A stretch of DNA of 64,000 bases, taken from NCBI GenBank assembly GCA_963556255.1, contig OY744612.1, positions 18,770,400 through 18,834,399 on the forward strand, read 5' to 3'. Below the pieces are notes generated by a model that saw nothing but the letters and a program-made list of their open reading frames with translations, searched no databases and had not been told where the DNA came from. This stretch comes from Allolobophora icterica. Taxonomy: Eukaryota; Annelida; Clitellata; Crassiclitellata; Lumbricidae. Within the stretch, counting starts at the first letter, position 1, and every line of letters begins with the position of its first letter. This document shows positions 10,440-24,420 of the stretch, piece after piece. Made by a program: the position numbers and the translations under genes.

Positions 10440-10960
10440 GTTTGCATAAACACACAGGTAACTGTACGCATCGCGTCTAAACCGACACCCACAAAATCCA
10501 CACCGAGCGCAATATATACCCACATACATGTACGTGTACGTGCGGCACACGTGTGCTGCGCATAATATGCATATATGGTGCATTGCGCTGTAATTCTGTC
10601 GTTCGTCTTTTCATCAATCAACCCATTATTCTGCGGCTGACGCGTAAATGCCGGGTTTTCTGGTCTTCCATTGTCGTTCGGCTCTCCACTGCGACCCGGA
10701 TAATCCGGGGTCGCCTGACTGTGGCGCCGGCGGTCGGACGGTCGGTTGGGCGGGCGGTAGGTCGGTCGAGGCCTCCTCTTAGATCACAGTTTGATGTGCT
10801 CTTCTGCCGGAGGGAGAGCATGCTCGGCAGCGGCATGGAGTGGAGAGAGAGAGACTGAGATAGACAGAGACTGTTGGGAAAACTAGAACGGAAGAGAGAC
10901 AGACCAACGGAGACGGACAGACAGACAATTAGAGAAACAGATAGTAAAAATAGACAGATA
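10440..10960. other. No recognised gene
   Basis: Mixed sequence, CG-rich around 10640-10770, passing into GACA/GAGA simple sequence. No coding similarity seen. Confidence 0.4.
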
Positions 10961-10962
10961 GA

Positions 10963-12174
<1,212 letters not shown>

Positions 12175-13200
12175 GTAGAGAGAAACAGAAAGACACACGC
12201 AGACACACCCACACACAGAGAATGACCGTGGGGATAGATGAACAAAGAAAAGGTTTGATGGAGGAAGCAGAGGAAGAATGGAGCAACGGAAGGAAGGAGG
12301 TAACGCGGAAGTGATGGAGGAGATTCCGCGAAGCACCGGAAGAACTCTTAGATGGACGTTTGAATAGCGCTTCTAAAAGGTTTGATGCATTAAGCGATAC
12401 ACATGGTTCGAACGAGACAAGACAGTGACAAGCGGACGGGAGAACAGAAACATACAGAGTGACAGGTAGAAACATACAGACAGACAGCAAGATGGACGCT
12501 AGAACTTGGACGAGAAAACGTTCGTAATTGTAATTGTAATCGAAGTCTTATCGCGCTTCCGCAAGATATGAATGCTTTTCAGTACAAACTATCTCCTATA
12601 AATTAAGTCGACTGAGATATGTCGTTTTCAACGGGATTCATCCGAATGAATATAAATAAAACCGATTACAATTAAAATTAATTAAATGCAAATGGATTGA
12701 ACTTGCAATTAATCCAGCTGTCTGAGTATTACAAATGGACCAGGTATTCTTAAAGAACTTCAAAAATACTTAGGCTACATTAAGTACGCACATGCATTCA
12801 TACTTCCATACATATACATAGATACATACACACATAGATACATAAGCTACAATCGGTAATAAATAAACTGATTCGCCTGAGATCCTCCCCAGCGACAATC
12901 CGACAAATATGAGCAATTGTGTAAGCGAGCTGACACCCGGCGTTTTCTGTCTTTGGTAGGCCATGGCATGTTTTGCATGGGTTATTACCTCCGAGAAAGA
13001 AAACTGTATACACCCTTCGGCCAAGAAAACATGACCGGATATTACCTGAAGCTGATAGCTTAATGAGAAAGACTTTCTTGGTTATGATGTTGTATTCGAA
13101 TTAAATTGAATTAAACCGGAAATTGTAACTTACAATCTGCTAATATACATGTAATGTACACCAGAGAGCGTTTTGTCAACTGGCTAAAATAAAGAATATA
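12175..13200. other. No recognised gene
   Basis: Mixed sequence, AT-rich at 12500-12780. Short open frames carry nothing recognisable. Confidence 0.4.
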
Positions 13201-13243
13201 GCTACTTACATATTCTTACATACATTCATGCTTGCACCATACA

Positions 13244-13336
13244 TAGGCCTACATACATACATACATACATACATACATACATACATACATACATACATAC
13301 ATACATACATACATACATACATACATACATACATTG
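13244..13336. repeat. ATAC microsatellite starting with TAGGCCTA
   Basis: About 21 CATA units following directly on TAGGCCTACATAC, the same junction as at 8670. Confidence 0.95.
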
Positions 13337-13735
13337 TTACACATATACGTGGGATACGAACGCACATATATACATGCATACGTACTGTACTATGTATACT
13401 ATACACATGCAACATGCATACATACACACAAACTTACATACACACTCTGCACCCATATGACGTAACCTAATCAATTAATGTGTTTGACGTCTACAATTAA
13501 AGTTGCCTCTAGGTAACTCTGGGTGATATATCGTTCTCCCTATACGAGGGCGATGCACGCGAGGGCCCCACACAGTGTGTGTTCTTTTCGGTGGGACTCT
13601 CCGCCATAGATGCATCATCATCGCCGGACATTTTGAAATAATCGTAAATGAGCGCTATATAAATTGTTCGTTAGTCCGTCACCTGTAGGTGGTGCGAATC
13701 GAGTAATAAAGTAAGGCATTCATCATGGAGCGCCA
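13337..13735. other. Mixed sequence with an L2-type tail
   Basis: AGCGCTATATAAATTG at 13651-13666 is the 3'-terminal word of L2-type elements, on the plus strand. Nothing else recognised. Confidence 0.45.
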
Positions 13736-14000
13736 ATATGTGTGTGTATGTATGTGTGTATGTATGTATGTGTATGTATGTGCGTATGTATGTATGTGCG
13801 TACGAATGTGTGTATGTGTGTATGCATGTGTGTATGCATGTGTGTATGTATGTGTGTATGTATGTATGTATGTATGTGTGTATGTATGTGTGTGTATGAA
13901 TGTGTGTATGTATGTGTGTGTATGAATGTGTGTATGTATGTGTGTATATGTGTGTATGTATGTATGTGTGTATGTATATGTGTTTGTATTATGTGGGTGT
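13736..14000. repeat. TATG/TGTG microsatellite
   Basis: Interspersed GTAT and GTGT tetranucleotides. The frame MCVCMCVY is an artefact. Confidence 0.93.
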
Positions 14001-14500
14001 GTGTCGGCTAACTTCGGTCGATAGTCGGCGCTGCTTTCATCGTCCCCGTAAAACGGCCGCTGCTGATCCCGGTCGCACATCAATCGAGTCGTTAATTAAC
14101 GGCAGGTGTCTTCAATTCATACAGGTGCGCTGATTCAGCTAAGCTCCTAAATCTTCCGACTCCCATAGAACGAATTCTGAATAGGCACAGGACAGACAGA
14201 CACACACAGAGAAGCAGACAGACAAACAGGTTGACAGATAGAGAGACAGACGAACGAATGCAAGGACAGAAAAACGATTATGTAGATACAGACAGACAGA
14301 CAGGCATAAAAACAAGAACGCAGACATGCAAGCAGGCAGACTAACAGAGAGACAGAAAGACAGATAGGCAGTTATATTCTGTCGCTTTTAGAGAGAGTGA
14401 CAGCAAGGCTGAAAAGGGTATTGCGACCGAATGTGATTTGACAGAAAAGTAGATGAACACAAGAATAACAAGGAGATATTGTGGCAGAGAGGGAGAGAAT
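14001..14500. other. No recognised gene
   Basis: Mixed sequence, then GACA-rich simple sequence at 14180-14370. Confidence 0.4.
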
Positions 14501-14502
14501 AT

Positions 14503-14625
14503 CAAATCAAATCAAATCAAATCAAATCATTTTTTATTGAAACCATATATGTACAATCAAGGCAAATACAATAGCACTTTTAGAAAACAGTTTGGTAACA
14601 ACGGTAGGCCCTGAAGGGATATAAT
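14503..14625 (-). mobile_element. LINE 3' end with AAATC tail (minus strand)
   Basis: On the minus strand, TTTCAATAAAAAATG is followed by five GATTT units. This is the same arrangement of AATAAA plus pentamer tail as at 9640-10115, in the other orientation. Confidence 0.5.
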
Positions 14626-14638
14626 CCCGCTAATATGG

Positions 14639-14989
<351 letters not shown>

Positions 14990-15095
14990 CAAAGAAAGAG
15001 CGAGAGACATGAAGAGATTTGCTGGATGCTTTAGAAGTCGCCTCTCAACTGCACTATCCATTTGCTGCTGTTGCTGTAAAGCAGTATGTAGAGAG

Positions 15096-15096
15096 G

Positions 15097-15173
<77 letters not shown>

Positions 15174-15250
15174 GGACGGACGGACGGACGGACAGACAGA
15201 GACACAGAGACACAGACACAGACACAGACAGACAGACAAACAAACAAACA
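15096..15250. repeat. GACA/GACG microsatellite
   Basis: GACA run with a short GGAC block at 15172-15192, then GACACA and GACAAA variants. It ends directly against the LINE fragment at 15260. Confidence 0.95.
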
Positions 15251-15259
15251 GACAGAGCA

Positions 15260-15655
15260 ATTGGTGAACAACAAGCCGACGGGTTCAGACCAGGAATAGC
15301 ACAGTTGATCAACTATTCACAGTGCGAGAGGTACCTAAAAAGAACATTAAACGCAACCAGAGAGTCTTCATCAACTTCATAGACTTTAAACAGGCATTCG
15401 ACAGTATATGGCATGGTGGAATGTGGAGAGAGATGCAAAACGTAGGAATACCAGAGCAATTGATCAAATTTGTACAAGAAATATTTCGAAAATTATCCAG
15501 TGCCATAAAAGTAGACAAATAGATCACAGAATACTTTTACACGAAAATGGGAATATGACAAGTATCTATCTTATCCCCATACCTATTAAACCTAATATTA
15601 GAAACAGTAATGTTATTCCACCTTAACAACACCGAGGCAGGAATCGAATTAAGCG
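15260..15655 (+). pseudogene. RTE-like LINE reverse transcriptase fragment (decayed)
   Basis: Reverse transcriptase core spread over shifting frames. A GFRPG block (about 15280) leads to [11 protein letters not shown], then FINFIDFKQAFDSIWHGG with the first catalytic aspartate (about 15370-15420), then a motif-B remnant QVSILSPYLLNLILE at about 15558-15607, preceded by an in-frame TGA, then LNNTEAGIELSG. At least two frameshifts and a stop show it is dead. RTE-like is inferred from the FIDFKQAFDSIW style and the companion fragments nearby. Confidence 0.85.
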
Positions 15656-15850
15656 GAGTGCCTCATGTGATGTGTCCGAAGTACCTTAGCTTGCGGCTTC
15701 GGACTTCAGCAGTTCGCTTTTGGTCCTCACCAGCGTGTATAGGCCTATATTTGTTCGGTGGTCATCCTTTTTGTCCAGGGAATTCTCAGCAACTTTCTGA
15801 CACACTTGTTCTTGAACGCCTGGATGCGTTTCTCTTCTTCTTTCCTTAGT
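15655..15850 (-). pseudogene. RTE-like LINE C-terminal fragment, minus strand
   Basis: On the minus strand the sequence reads RIQAFKNKCVRKLLRIPWT, then, after a frame change, RKLRYFGHIT followed by a stop. This is the usual C-terminal region of RTE-like ORF2. It lies head-to-head with the plus-strand reverse transcriptase piece, so the two come from different insertions or a rearrangement. Confidence 0.75.
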
Positions 15851-15944
15851 ATGTTGCTGTTAACCATGCCAATGCCTTCATCATCCGCAATTTAGTGTCA
15901 TTATGTATTGACTTGTTCTTTCATATTTAACCATAGTTAATTAT

Positions 15945-16075
15945 CTTCTTCTTCTTCTTTGTTTCTCTTCCGTCAGGCCGGGGCCGACGATGAGTCCTCA
16001 ACTTGACGTCTCCAAGTTTCTCTGTTCCTGATTTTTTCTATTGCCTCTCCCATACTCAGGTTCATTTTAGGTTTA
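15945..16075 (-). pseudogene. RTE-like LINE 3' terminus, minus strand
   Basis: On the minus strand: MGEAIEKIRNRETWRRQVED, a short tail, a stop, then AAGAAGAAG. This is the extreme C-terminus (R-x-x-WR near the end) and a trinucleotide tail of an RTE-like element. It is out of order relative to 15655-15850. Confidence 0.65.
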
Positions 16076-16540
16076 GTTAATTAAACTGTCACATCTCGAG
16101 TAAGATAAACTGCAGAGAATTTTATCGCTGAGGATATTTGCCTTCCGTTTACAGGACATGACAAATTATGACAAATTGATTATGTATCAACAAATACATT
16201 ATTTTACAACGTTTCAGTCCAACCTAGAAAGATTAGGCAAGACACAGGCTAAGCGTTTAATGAGCTGAGCCTTAAAACAAACTAATTAATAAGTCTGATG
16301 CTTTGCTTTTTAAGTAGTGCATAAGACATCTGCTTCACTTCTTAAAACATAACTAATGCCATTTACTTAAACCTTAAACGTTATGCGGTGAATCTATTAA
16401 ATTAGAAAGTAGTGATTGCCTAAAATTCTATGCCTCTGCATGGAGATCGTCCTATAGGCCCCCTAAACCAACTTATGTATAGGTTCTCTGAAGAATACTG
16501 CTTCGCATTACGCAACCCCTATGGTAAAATCCTATAGTAA
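16076..16540. other. No recognised gene
   Basis: AT-rich mixed sequence between LINE fragments. Nothing recognised. Confidence 0.4.
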
Positions 16541-16555
16541 TATAGCTACGCCACT

Positions 16556-16664
16556 GCCAACCCCCAATCCCAGTTTTTTTCGGGATTTTAGTCTTTCCAT
16601 AATTGTTCAGTTCAGGAACCTATTGTTCAGTTCCGAAACCTTTTTTTCTAGAAAAAAAGCACTG
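16556..16664 (-). mobile_element. Truncated copy of the 42625-42891 hAT-type MITE
   Basis: The minus strand matches the left half of that MITE: CAGTGC at the end, GGTTTCGGAACnGAACAATAGG, then ATCCCGAAAAAAAC. It ends exactly at GCACTG (16659-16664). The other end is missing. It abuts the LINE fragment that follows. Confidence 0.85.
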
Positions 16665-17152
16665 TCAAGGAGAATTGGACGCATTACACATGCATGTGGA
16701 TTAATGAACAGGATATGGAGAAGCAGAAAATTAACAAAGAAAACAAAGGCACAATTATACGAGACGATACAGCCGATTTCCCTATGCGGATCGGAATGTT
16801 GGACAATGCGAAAGCATAGTGAGAAAAGAATTCTTACAGCAGAAATGAGCTGACCTCGGAAGAACGCAGGGATTTCAAGAATAAAGAAAATAAGAAATAA
16901 TTACTTTGGACAATCATTAGATATCCAAACAACTCTGTTAGACAAAGTCGTTCAACGAAGACTCCGATGATTTGGACACGTAGGCCCTATACTGAGAATG
17001 CCATTTGACCGAATCCCACACAGTGCACTATACATGCAAGATTCGAAGGAAAAATACACAAAGGCAGACCAAGACTACCGACTTGACAAATGCCCGAGGA
17101 CAAAGAGATCATTTATTCGTACCCATCGCCGCCAAATTGCTGGCGTCAGGAT
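16662..17152 (+). pseudogene. RTE-like LINE C-terminal region with ATG tail
   Basis: Frames with RRIGRITHACGLMNRIWRSR, LTKKTKAQLYETI and CGSECWTM, followed after stops and shifts by VVQRRLR-FGHV, a RIPHSAL remnant and GRPRL. This is the C-terminal part of an RTE-like ORF2. It runs straight into the ATG trinucleotide array, which is probably its amplified 3' tail. Confidence 0.8.
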
Positions 17153-17315
<163 letters not shown>

Positions 17316-17605
17316 GATAGGGATATAGCGATTTAGAGACACAGAAAGAGAGAGACAGAGAGACAGAGAGAGATTTGTTCGATGCTTTCAGAGGTCTGCG
17401 CTCAACTGCTGTGTCCATCTGCTGTTTTTGCTGTTAGGCTGTAAATAATTCCGTCTATTCTGAGTGGGAAGAGCATCGTCCGAATATTGCTCGAGTATCT
17501 CTGCTTGTCTAATTGCCTGAGGCTAATATTGTCTCTCCTGTCGTTCTAATTTAGCTGTTCTCTTCTTGCTCTTCTTCTTTTTCTCTGTCTGTCTCTGTCT
17601 CTTTC

Positions 17606-18172
<567 letters not shown>

Positions 18173-18310
18173 TATCTATCTTTCTTTCTCTCCATGTCTC
18201 TGTCTCTCTCAGCCACTTTCTGTCTGTCTGTCTGTCTGTCTATCTGTCTGTCTGTTTATCGATCTCTCTTTCTGTCTTTCTGTCTCTAAGCCTCTCTCCC
18301 TCTCTCTCGC
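18173..18310. repeat. CT/CTGT-rich simple sequence
   Basis: Pyrimidine-rich low-complexity border of the CATC array. Confidence 0.7.
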
Positions 18311-18539
18311 TGTAATTTATTGCCTACTACGGCTGTAAAAGTCTTCTGAAACTTCTACTGCTGTGGAGGTTGATGATAACGACGACGACGACGATGATGA
18401 TGATGATAATGAAACGATAATGACGCTGCTAATGATGAAGAGGATGATGACGACAGCAAAGATTTTGATGGTATATAGATGATGATAAGATGATGAAGAT
18501 AATATAGATACCGTTACAGAATCATGCAGTGAAAATACC

Positions 18540-18680
18540 TTTTCCAGAACAATTTCAGAAACATGATGTCGACAGGCAAGGTTCAAGAGGTCTTTTCCTA
18601 ATTCCGTTTCCAGCTTGATGCATACGCCGCCCTTGCAACCCGTGTTACTCGCCGTTGTGTCGAAACACATGGCCAACTGA
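18540..18680 (-). pseudogene. Transposon-protein-like fragment (DTTASNTG...ACRHH)
   Basis: Minus-strand frame with FDTTASNTGCKGG, LETELGKDLLNLACRHHVSE and LEKVF. I recognise this pattern from repeat-associated proteins in many invertebrates, but cannot name the superfamily. It lies in a larger open frame (18317-18766) whose ends are low-complexity. Confidence 0.55.
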
Positions 18681-18864
18681 AATTTGATAATGCCCTCTCT
18701 ACAAAGTTCAAAGTATATATATATATATATATATATGCAGTGGGATCTTGAAGAGGCGCTATACAAATTTCAATTGATTGATTGACATATTTACTTACTT
18801 GCTTACAAGCAATGTAATACAATCATGCAACTGAAATTTGATAATGCCCTCTCTACAAAGTTCA
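18674..18864. mobile_element. L2/SINE-tail insertion between 37-bp direct repeats
   Basis: Identical 37-bp copies at 18674-18710 and 18828-18864 (beginning CAACTGAAATTTG, ending AAAGTTCA) enclose an AT run and an L2-type 3' end, GGCGCTATACAAATTT, with TTGATTGATTGAC. The enclosed segment looks like a retrotransposed insert with an unusually long target duplication. A local tandem duplication is the alternative. Confidence 0.6.
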
Positions 18865-19190
18865 GAAGTTCATACATACATACACGTACACATATTCATT
18901 TGTATTCGGCGCATATATAACTGGTTGTTGTAAATATCTGTTTCAAGTATGCATCGTTTGCCTACTCTGGGTTGATGTTGTCTAGTGGTGAGAAACCTTG
19001 CGATTGGATCAGCGTGTGATGAGATCAACGCCAGAAGATACTGTTCTCCGTCTCTCGTCTGCCATCGATGCGACTCAAAGCAGGAATACAAGTGCGTCCG
19101 ATGTAAGTATAGACACCGTCTTTGCCTCCGTCTGCATGCCTGCTTGCCTGTCTGCCTTTCTCTGGTTATCTAGTTGTCTGACTCTCTGTT
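18865..19190. other. No recognised gene
   Basis: Mixed sequence. Nothing recognised. Confidence 0.4.
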
Positions 19191-19194
19191 TGTC

Positions 19195-19457
19195 TGTCTG
19201 TTTGTCAGTCAGTCAGCAAGCCTGCCAGCCAGTCGATCAGTCAGTCAGTAAGTAAGTAAGTCAGTCAGTCTGTCACTCACTCACTCACTCACTCAGTCAG
19301 CCAGTATGTTAATCAGCCAATCAGTCAGTTAGTCAGCCAGCAAGCCTCCCAGCCAGTCAGTCGGTCGGTCGGTCAGTCAGTCAGTCAGTCAGTCAGTCAG
19401 TCAGTCAGTCAGTCAGTCAGCCTGCCTGCCAGCCACCCAGCCAGCCAGCCAGTCAGT
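19195..19457. repeat. CAGT-type degenerate tetranucleotide array
   Basis: CAGT/CAGC/TCAC units running into the N gap. Confidence 0.9.
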
Positions 19458-19657
19458 NNNNNNNNNNNNNNNNNNNNNNNNNNNNNNNNNNNNNNNNNNN
19501 NNNNNNNNNNNNNNNNNNNNNNNNNNNNNNNNNNNNNNNNNNNNNNNNNNNNNNNNNNNNNNNNNNNNNNNNNNNNNNNNNNNNNNNNNNNNNNNNNNNN
19601 NNNNNNNNNNNNNNNNNNNNNNNNNNNNNNNNNNNNNNNNNNNNNNNNNNNNNNNNN
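19458..19657. other. Assembly gap (200 N)
   Basis: Exactly 200 undetermined bases inside a CAGT-type array on the left and TGTC/TGTG sequence on the right. The round length suggests a placeholder of unknown true size. Confidence 0.99.
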
Positions 19658-20300
19658 GTTTTTGCTGTGTCTGTGTATCTGTGTGTCTGTCTGCCCGTCC
19701 GTCTGTCTACCTGTCCTGTCTGTTTCTGACTCTATCTTCTTTGATCCACACGAATCCTTTTTTTCCATACCATATGTATTTCCTTTTGTCTGCCCTCTGC
19801 ATGTGTGTGCGTATGTGTGTGTAATATTTCTGCTTCTAAAAGTCGTAAAACATTTAAGATGTTTGAATTTCAACCAAGAGACCATTGTTTATATATTATT
19901 TCATATATTCTTTATATATTATATATATATTATAAAGATATATTGTATGATAAATACTGGGCCAGTGGCCTCTATCGATAGTCCAAACAAATCGAGTGAC
20001 CTTTGACTTTCGCGCCCTATACGGTCGTACTCCTCGTTCACCAAGAATCCGATTCGAAGATACATGCAAAGGACGTTGTAGAGTGCAGACTATTCAACAA
20101 AGTGCACGTGCACTATAACAACTGCTGCAGTTCATTCTCAAACGTATTGTCTGATGGCATGAGACACTAATATGCGCCAAGCAAACTTCTATTAGCCATG
20201 GCATATTTATTGTTACTAGAAAAATTGAATTTCTCGGGCGATTGAGATGCATGCATTTATTTTCTGCTGTTACCGTAACCAATCTGCCCTGGCTGCATTG
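19658..20300. other. No recognised gene
   Basis: CTGT-rich start, AT-rich 19900-19950, then mixed sequence. No recognisable coding region. Confidence 0.4.
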
Positions 20301-20307
20301 TAACCAA

Positions 20308-20308
<1 letters not shown>

Positions 20309-20369
<61 letters not shown>

Positions 20370-20480
20370 GCAACTTCTATAGCGCCAGTGTCTAATACCC
20401 AAGGCATCAACCGATCGCGCACCAAAGCCAAGCCGTAACCAGGTCAACCTCCAAAAGATGAGTCCACTGAAACAGAGAGA
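20309..20480 (-). mobile_element. L2-type element 3' end with ATT tail (minus strand)
   Basis: On the minus strand CCTTGGGTATTAGACACTGG is followed by CGCTATAGAAG and then a TTA array (20309-20370). The same body recurs at 42892-42970, where the 42625 MITE has inserted. The GCGCTATA word plus a trinucleotide tail marks the 3' end. Confidence 0.7.
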
Positions 20481-20930
20481 CAGTCTATGGAGATGACGGG
20501 AAAGATCAGCACACATGACCATAAGCAGCCAAACAGATTTTTTTAAGACAAGGAGTTGTCCCACCCGCAATATTCAGAATGTAGCAGCGCCACCTCTCGC
20601 TGGTTCCATGATTACCAGCACGACTACCTATACACTTGTACCTCCTCATCTTATTAAACACATCTGGGCGTGATGTCCGATGAAAGCGTGGCATGACAAG
20701 CATCGAGATTATGCTATGGCGAACAGTAGGAGGTCGCTGAAAGCACGGAGTTTACGTTGGGCGGGGACCCTGCTTCTGCCAGCCTCCGAAGAAGAAGGGC
20801 CTGGCAGCAGAACAAAAGGAGGCTGAGGCTGATGAGACAGTCGAACAAAGGATGAATGGACCGCCATCACAGACCAAGGAGTACCAGAAAACAGAAGAGG
20901 AAGAAGGAGAGAAAATATAGAGAGAGAAAT
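20481..20930. other. No recognised gene
   Basis: May be further 5' parts of the minus-strand element above. Open frames at 20506-20703 and 20709-21050 (minus) have no domain I can name. Confidence 0.35.
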
Positions 20931-20937
20931 AGAGAGT

Positions 20938-21050
20938 AAGAGTGAGTGAGTGAGTGAGTGAGTGATGAGTGAGTCAGTGAGTGAGTCAGTGAGTGAGTCA
21001 GTGAGTGAGTCAGTGAGTGAGTCAGTGAGTCTGTCAGTCAGTGAGGGCAA
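20938..21050. repeat. GAGT/GTCA tetranucleotide array
   Basis: GAGT units with regular GAGTCA variants. Confidence 0.9.
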
Positions 21051-21097
21051 GCAGATAGCAGACAGAATTAGAGAGACAGAGATACACAGATGAAGAG

Positions 21098-21510
<413 letters not shown>

Positions 21511-21960
21511 ACAGATAGAAAGAGTATTTATTTAGAAAGACAGAGAAATAGATAAGAGGGTCGGATACAGAGAACCAGACGGAGAGAGACAGAGAACCAG
21601 ACGGAGAGAGACAGAGAGCGACAGAGACAGAGACAGAGAACCAGACATAGAGAAACAGAGAGCCAGACAGAGAGAAACAGCCAGTGAGACATGCATAGGG
21701 TAAGAAAACGAAAGGAAATGAGTGAAGGGGAACGTACTAACACGAACAGATACACCTAGCAATACATAGCCAGACACCTAGCAATACATAGCCAGACGGA
21801 AGCAGAGTGACTAGGACTCAGCATTGTCCCTCAACAGAATAGGATTAACTCGGCTTTGCAATGAACGGTATCCAACTTAGAAAGGAAAACCTGACATACG
21901 TATATGCATTACGTATACGTATACACCTATTATGAGTCTATAGTACATACAGAATTACAC
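21511..21960. other. GACA/GAGA-rich then mixed sequence
   Basis: Contains an 18-bp direct repeat TAGCAATACATAGCCAGA (21758-21797). No gene recognised. Confidence 0.4.
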
Positions 21961-21979
21961 ACACACATATATATATATG

Positions 21980-22018
<39 letters not shown>

Positions 22019-22310
22019 TTTCTCTCTTTCTCTCGCGATCTGTCCCTGTCTCTGTCTCACTCTCTGTCTCTGTTTCTGTCTCTGCCTCTGTCCCTGTCTC
22101 TCCCACTCTCTATCTCTTTCTGTCTCTGTCTCGGTCTCTCTCTCTCTCTGATTCTCAGTTTGTCTGTCTGTCTGTCTTTCTCTCTTTCTCTGTCTATCTG
22201 TCTGTTCTGTCTCTCTGTCTCTCTGTTTCTCCGTTTCTGTCTCGGTCTCTCAGTCTGTCTGTCTGTCTGGCTGTCTGTCTGTCTCTGTCTGTCTCTCTCT
22301 CGCATACACG
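21961..22310. repeat. TA run followed by CTGT/CTCT simple sequence
   Basis: TA dinucleotides at about 21967-22012, then pyrimidine-rich degenerate CTGT repeats. Confidence 0.9.
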
Positions 22311-22448
22311 AACATACATGCGCAGCACAGAAACTCAATTTGCGACTAAACGATTAGTCATTTAAACTGAAGAGCTGCCTTGTCTTGTCAATCGATTCAC
22401 GACAGCGCTTAAGCAGTCGAACAAGATCAGGCGAAGGCCACAGGGGGG

Positions 22449-22503
22449 CTCTTTCGTTCGTTCGTTCGTTCGTTCGTTCGTTCGTTCGTTCGTTCGTTCG
22501 TTC
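22449..22503. repeat. TTCG microsatellite
   Basis: About 13 perfect TTCG units. This tetranucleotide also makes up part of the 80-bp satellite unit just downstream. Confidence 0.95.
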
Positions 22504-22560
22504 ATCCTTCCATTTATCAGTCAATAAATCAATCGATCGATCAATCAATTAGCCAATCCG

Positions 22561-23920
22561 TTCACTCGTTCTTTCTTTTGCTCATTCTTTCGTTCGCTCA
22601 TTCAATCAATCATCTGTCAATCAATCAACTAGTCAATCCGTTCACTCGTTCTTTCTTTTGCTCATTCTTTCGTTCGCTCATTCAATCAATCATCTGTCAA
22701 TCAATCAACTAGTCAATCCGTTCACTCGTTCTTTCTTTTGCTCATTCTTTCGTTCGCTCATTCAATCAATCATCTGTCAATCAATCAACTAGTCAATCCG
22801 TTCACTCGTTCTTTCTTTTGCTCATTCTTTCGTTCGCTCATTCAATCAATCATCTGTCAATCAATCAACTAGTCAATCCGTTCACTCGTTCTTTCTTTTG
22901 CTCATTCTTTCGTTCGCTCATTCAATCAATCATCTGTCAATCAATCAACTAGTCAATCCGTTCACTCGTTCTTTCTTTTGCTCATTCTTTCGTTCGCTCA
23001 TTCAATCAATCATCTGTCAATCAATCAACTAGCCAATCCGTTCACTCGTTCTTTCTTTTGCTCATTCTTTCGTTCGCTCATTCAATCAATCATCTGTCAA
23101 TCAATCAACTAGTCAATCCGTTCACTCGTTCTTTCTTTTGCTCATTCTTTCGTTCGCTCATTCAATCAATCATCTGTCAATCAATCAACTAGCCAATCCG
23201 TTCACTCGTTCTTTCTTTTGCTCATTCTTTCGTTCGCTCATTCAATCAATCATCTGTCAATCAATCAACTAGTCAATCCGTTCACTCGTTCTTTCTTTTG
23301 CTCATTCTTTCGTTCGCTCATTCAATCAATCATCCATCAATCAATCAACTAGTCAATCCGTTCACTCGTTCTTTCTTTTGCTCATTCTTTCGTTCGCTCA
23401 TTCAATCAATCATCTGTCAATCAATCAACTAGTCAATCCGTTCACTCGTTCTTTCTTTTGCTCATTCTTTCGTTCGCTCATTCAATCAATCATCTGTCAA
23501 TCAATCAACTAGCCAATCCGTTCACTCGTTCTTTCTTTTGCTCATTCTTTCGTTCGCTCATTCAATCAATCATCTGTCAATCAATCAACTAGTCAATCCG
23601 TTCACTCGTTCTTTCTTTTGCTCATTCTTTCGTTCGCTCATTCAATCAATCATCTGTCAATCAATCAACTAGCCAATCCGTTCACTCGTTCTTTCTTTTG
23701 CTCATTCTTTCGTTCGCTCATTCAATCAATCATCTGTCAATCAATCAACTAACCAATCCGTTCACTCGTTCTTTCTTTTGCTCATTCTTTCGTTCGCTCA
23801 TTCAATCAATCATCTGTCAATCAATCAACTAGCCAATCCGTTCACTCGTTCTTTCTTTTGCTCATTCTTTCGTTCGCTCATTCAATCAATCATCCATCAA
23901 TCAATCAATTAGTCAATCCG
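22561..23920. repeat. 80-bp satellite, 17 near-identical units
   Basis: Period exactly 80 bp with no indels over 1,360 bp. Each unit starts TTCACTCGTTC and ends AATCCG. Variants are few: AGTCAATCCG versus AGCCAATCCG (C in units 6, 8, 12, 14 and 16, with AACC in unit 15) and CATCCATC replacing CATCTGTC in units 10 and 17. The unit is itself 20 tetranucleotides of TTCN and TCAA type. Confidence 0.98.
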
Positions 23921-24044
23921 TTCATTCGTTCGATCATTCGATCGATCGTCAATTCGTTCATTGGTTCATTCATTCATGCAATAGTTAATTCTGTTGCTCA
24001 TTCATCCTCTCGTTTATAATTTAGTCGATTCAGCATTCATTCTG

Positions 24045-24420
24045 TGCATTTTTTGTGTATGTATATGTATGTATATTATGCATGTATGTACGTATGTATG
24101 AACGAATGCATGTATGGATGTATGTGTGTATACTATATATGTATGTATAATGGTACACATGTATGCATTTATGTATGTATGTATGTATGTATGCATGCAT
24201 TTATGTATGTATGCATGCATGCATGCATGTATGTATGTATGTATGTATGTATGTATGTATGTATGTATGTATGTATGTATGTATGTATGTATGTATGTAT
24301 GTATGTATGTATGTATGTATGTATGTATGTATTTATGTATGTATGTATGTATGTATGTATGTATGTATGTATGTATGTATGTATGTATGTATGTATGTAT
24401 GTATGTATTTATTTATGTGC
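24045..24420. repeat. GTAT microsatellite
   Basis: About 60 near-perfect GTAT units (24220-24410) with a diverged left flank. Confidence 0.97.

Noticed and set aside
22561..23920. CRISPR-like array
   Set aside because: Regular 80-bp period, but there are no unique spacers: the whole unit is repeated. The context is eukaryotic.
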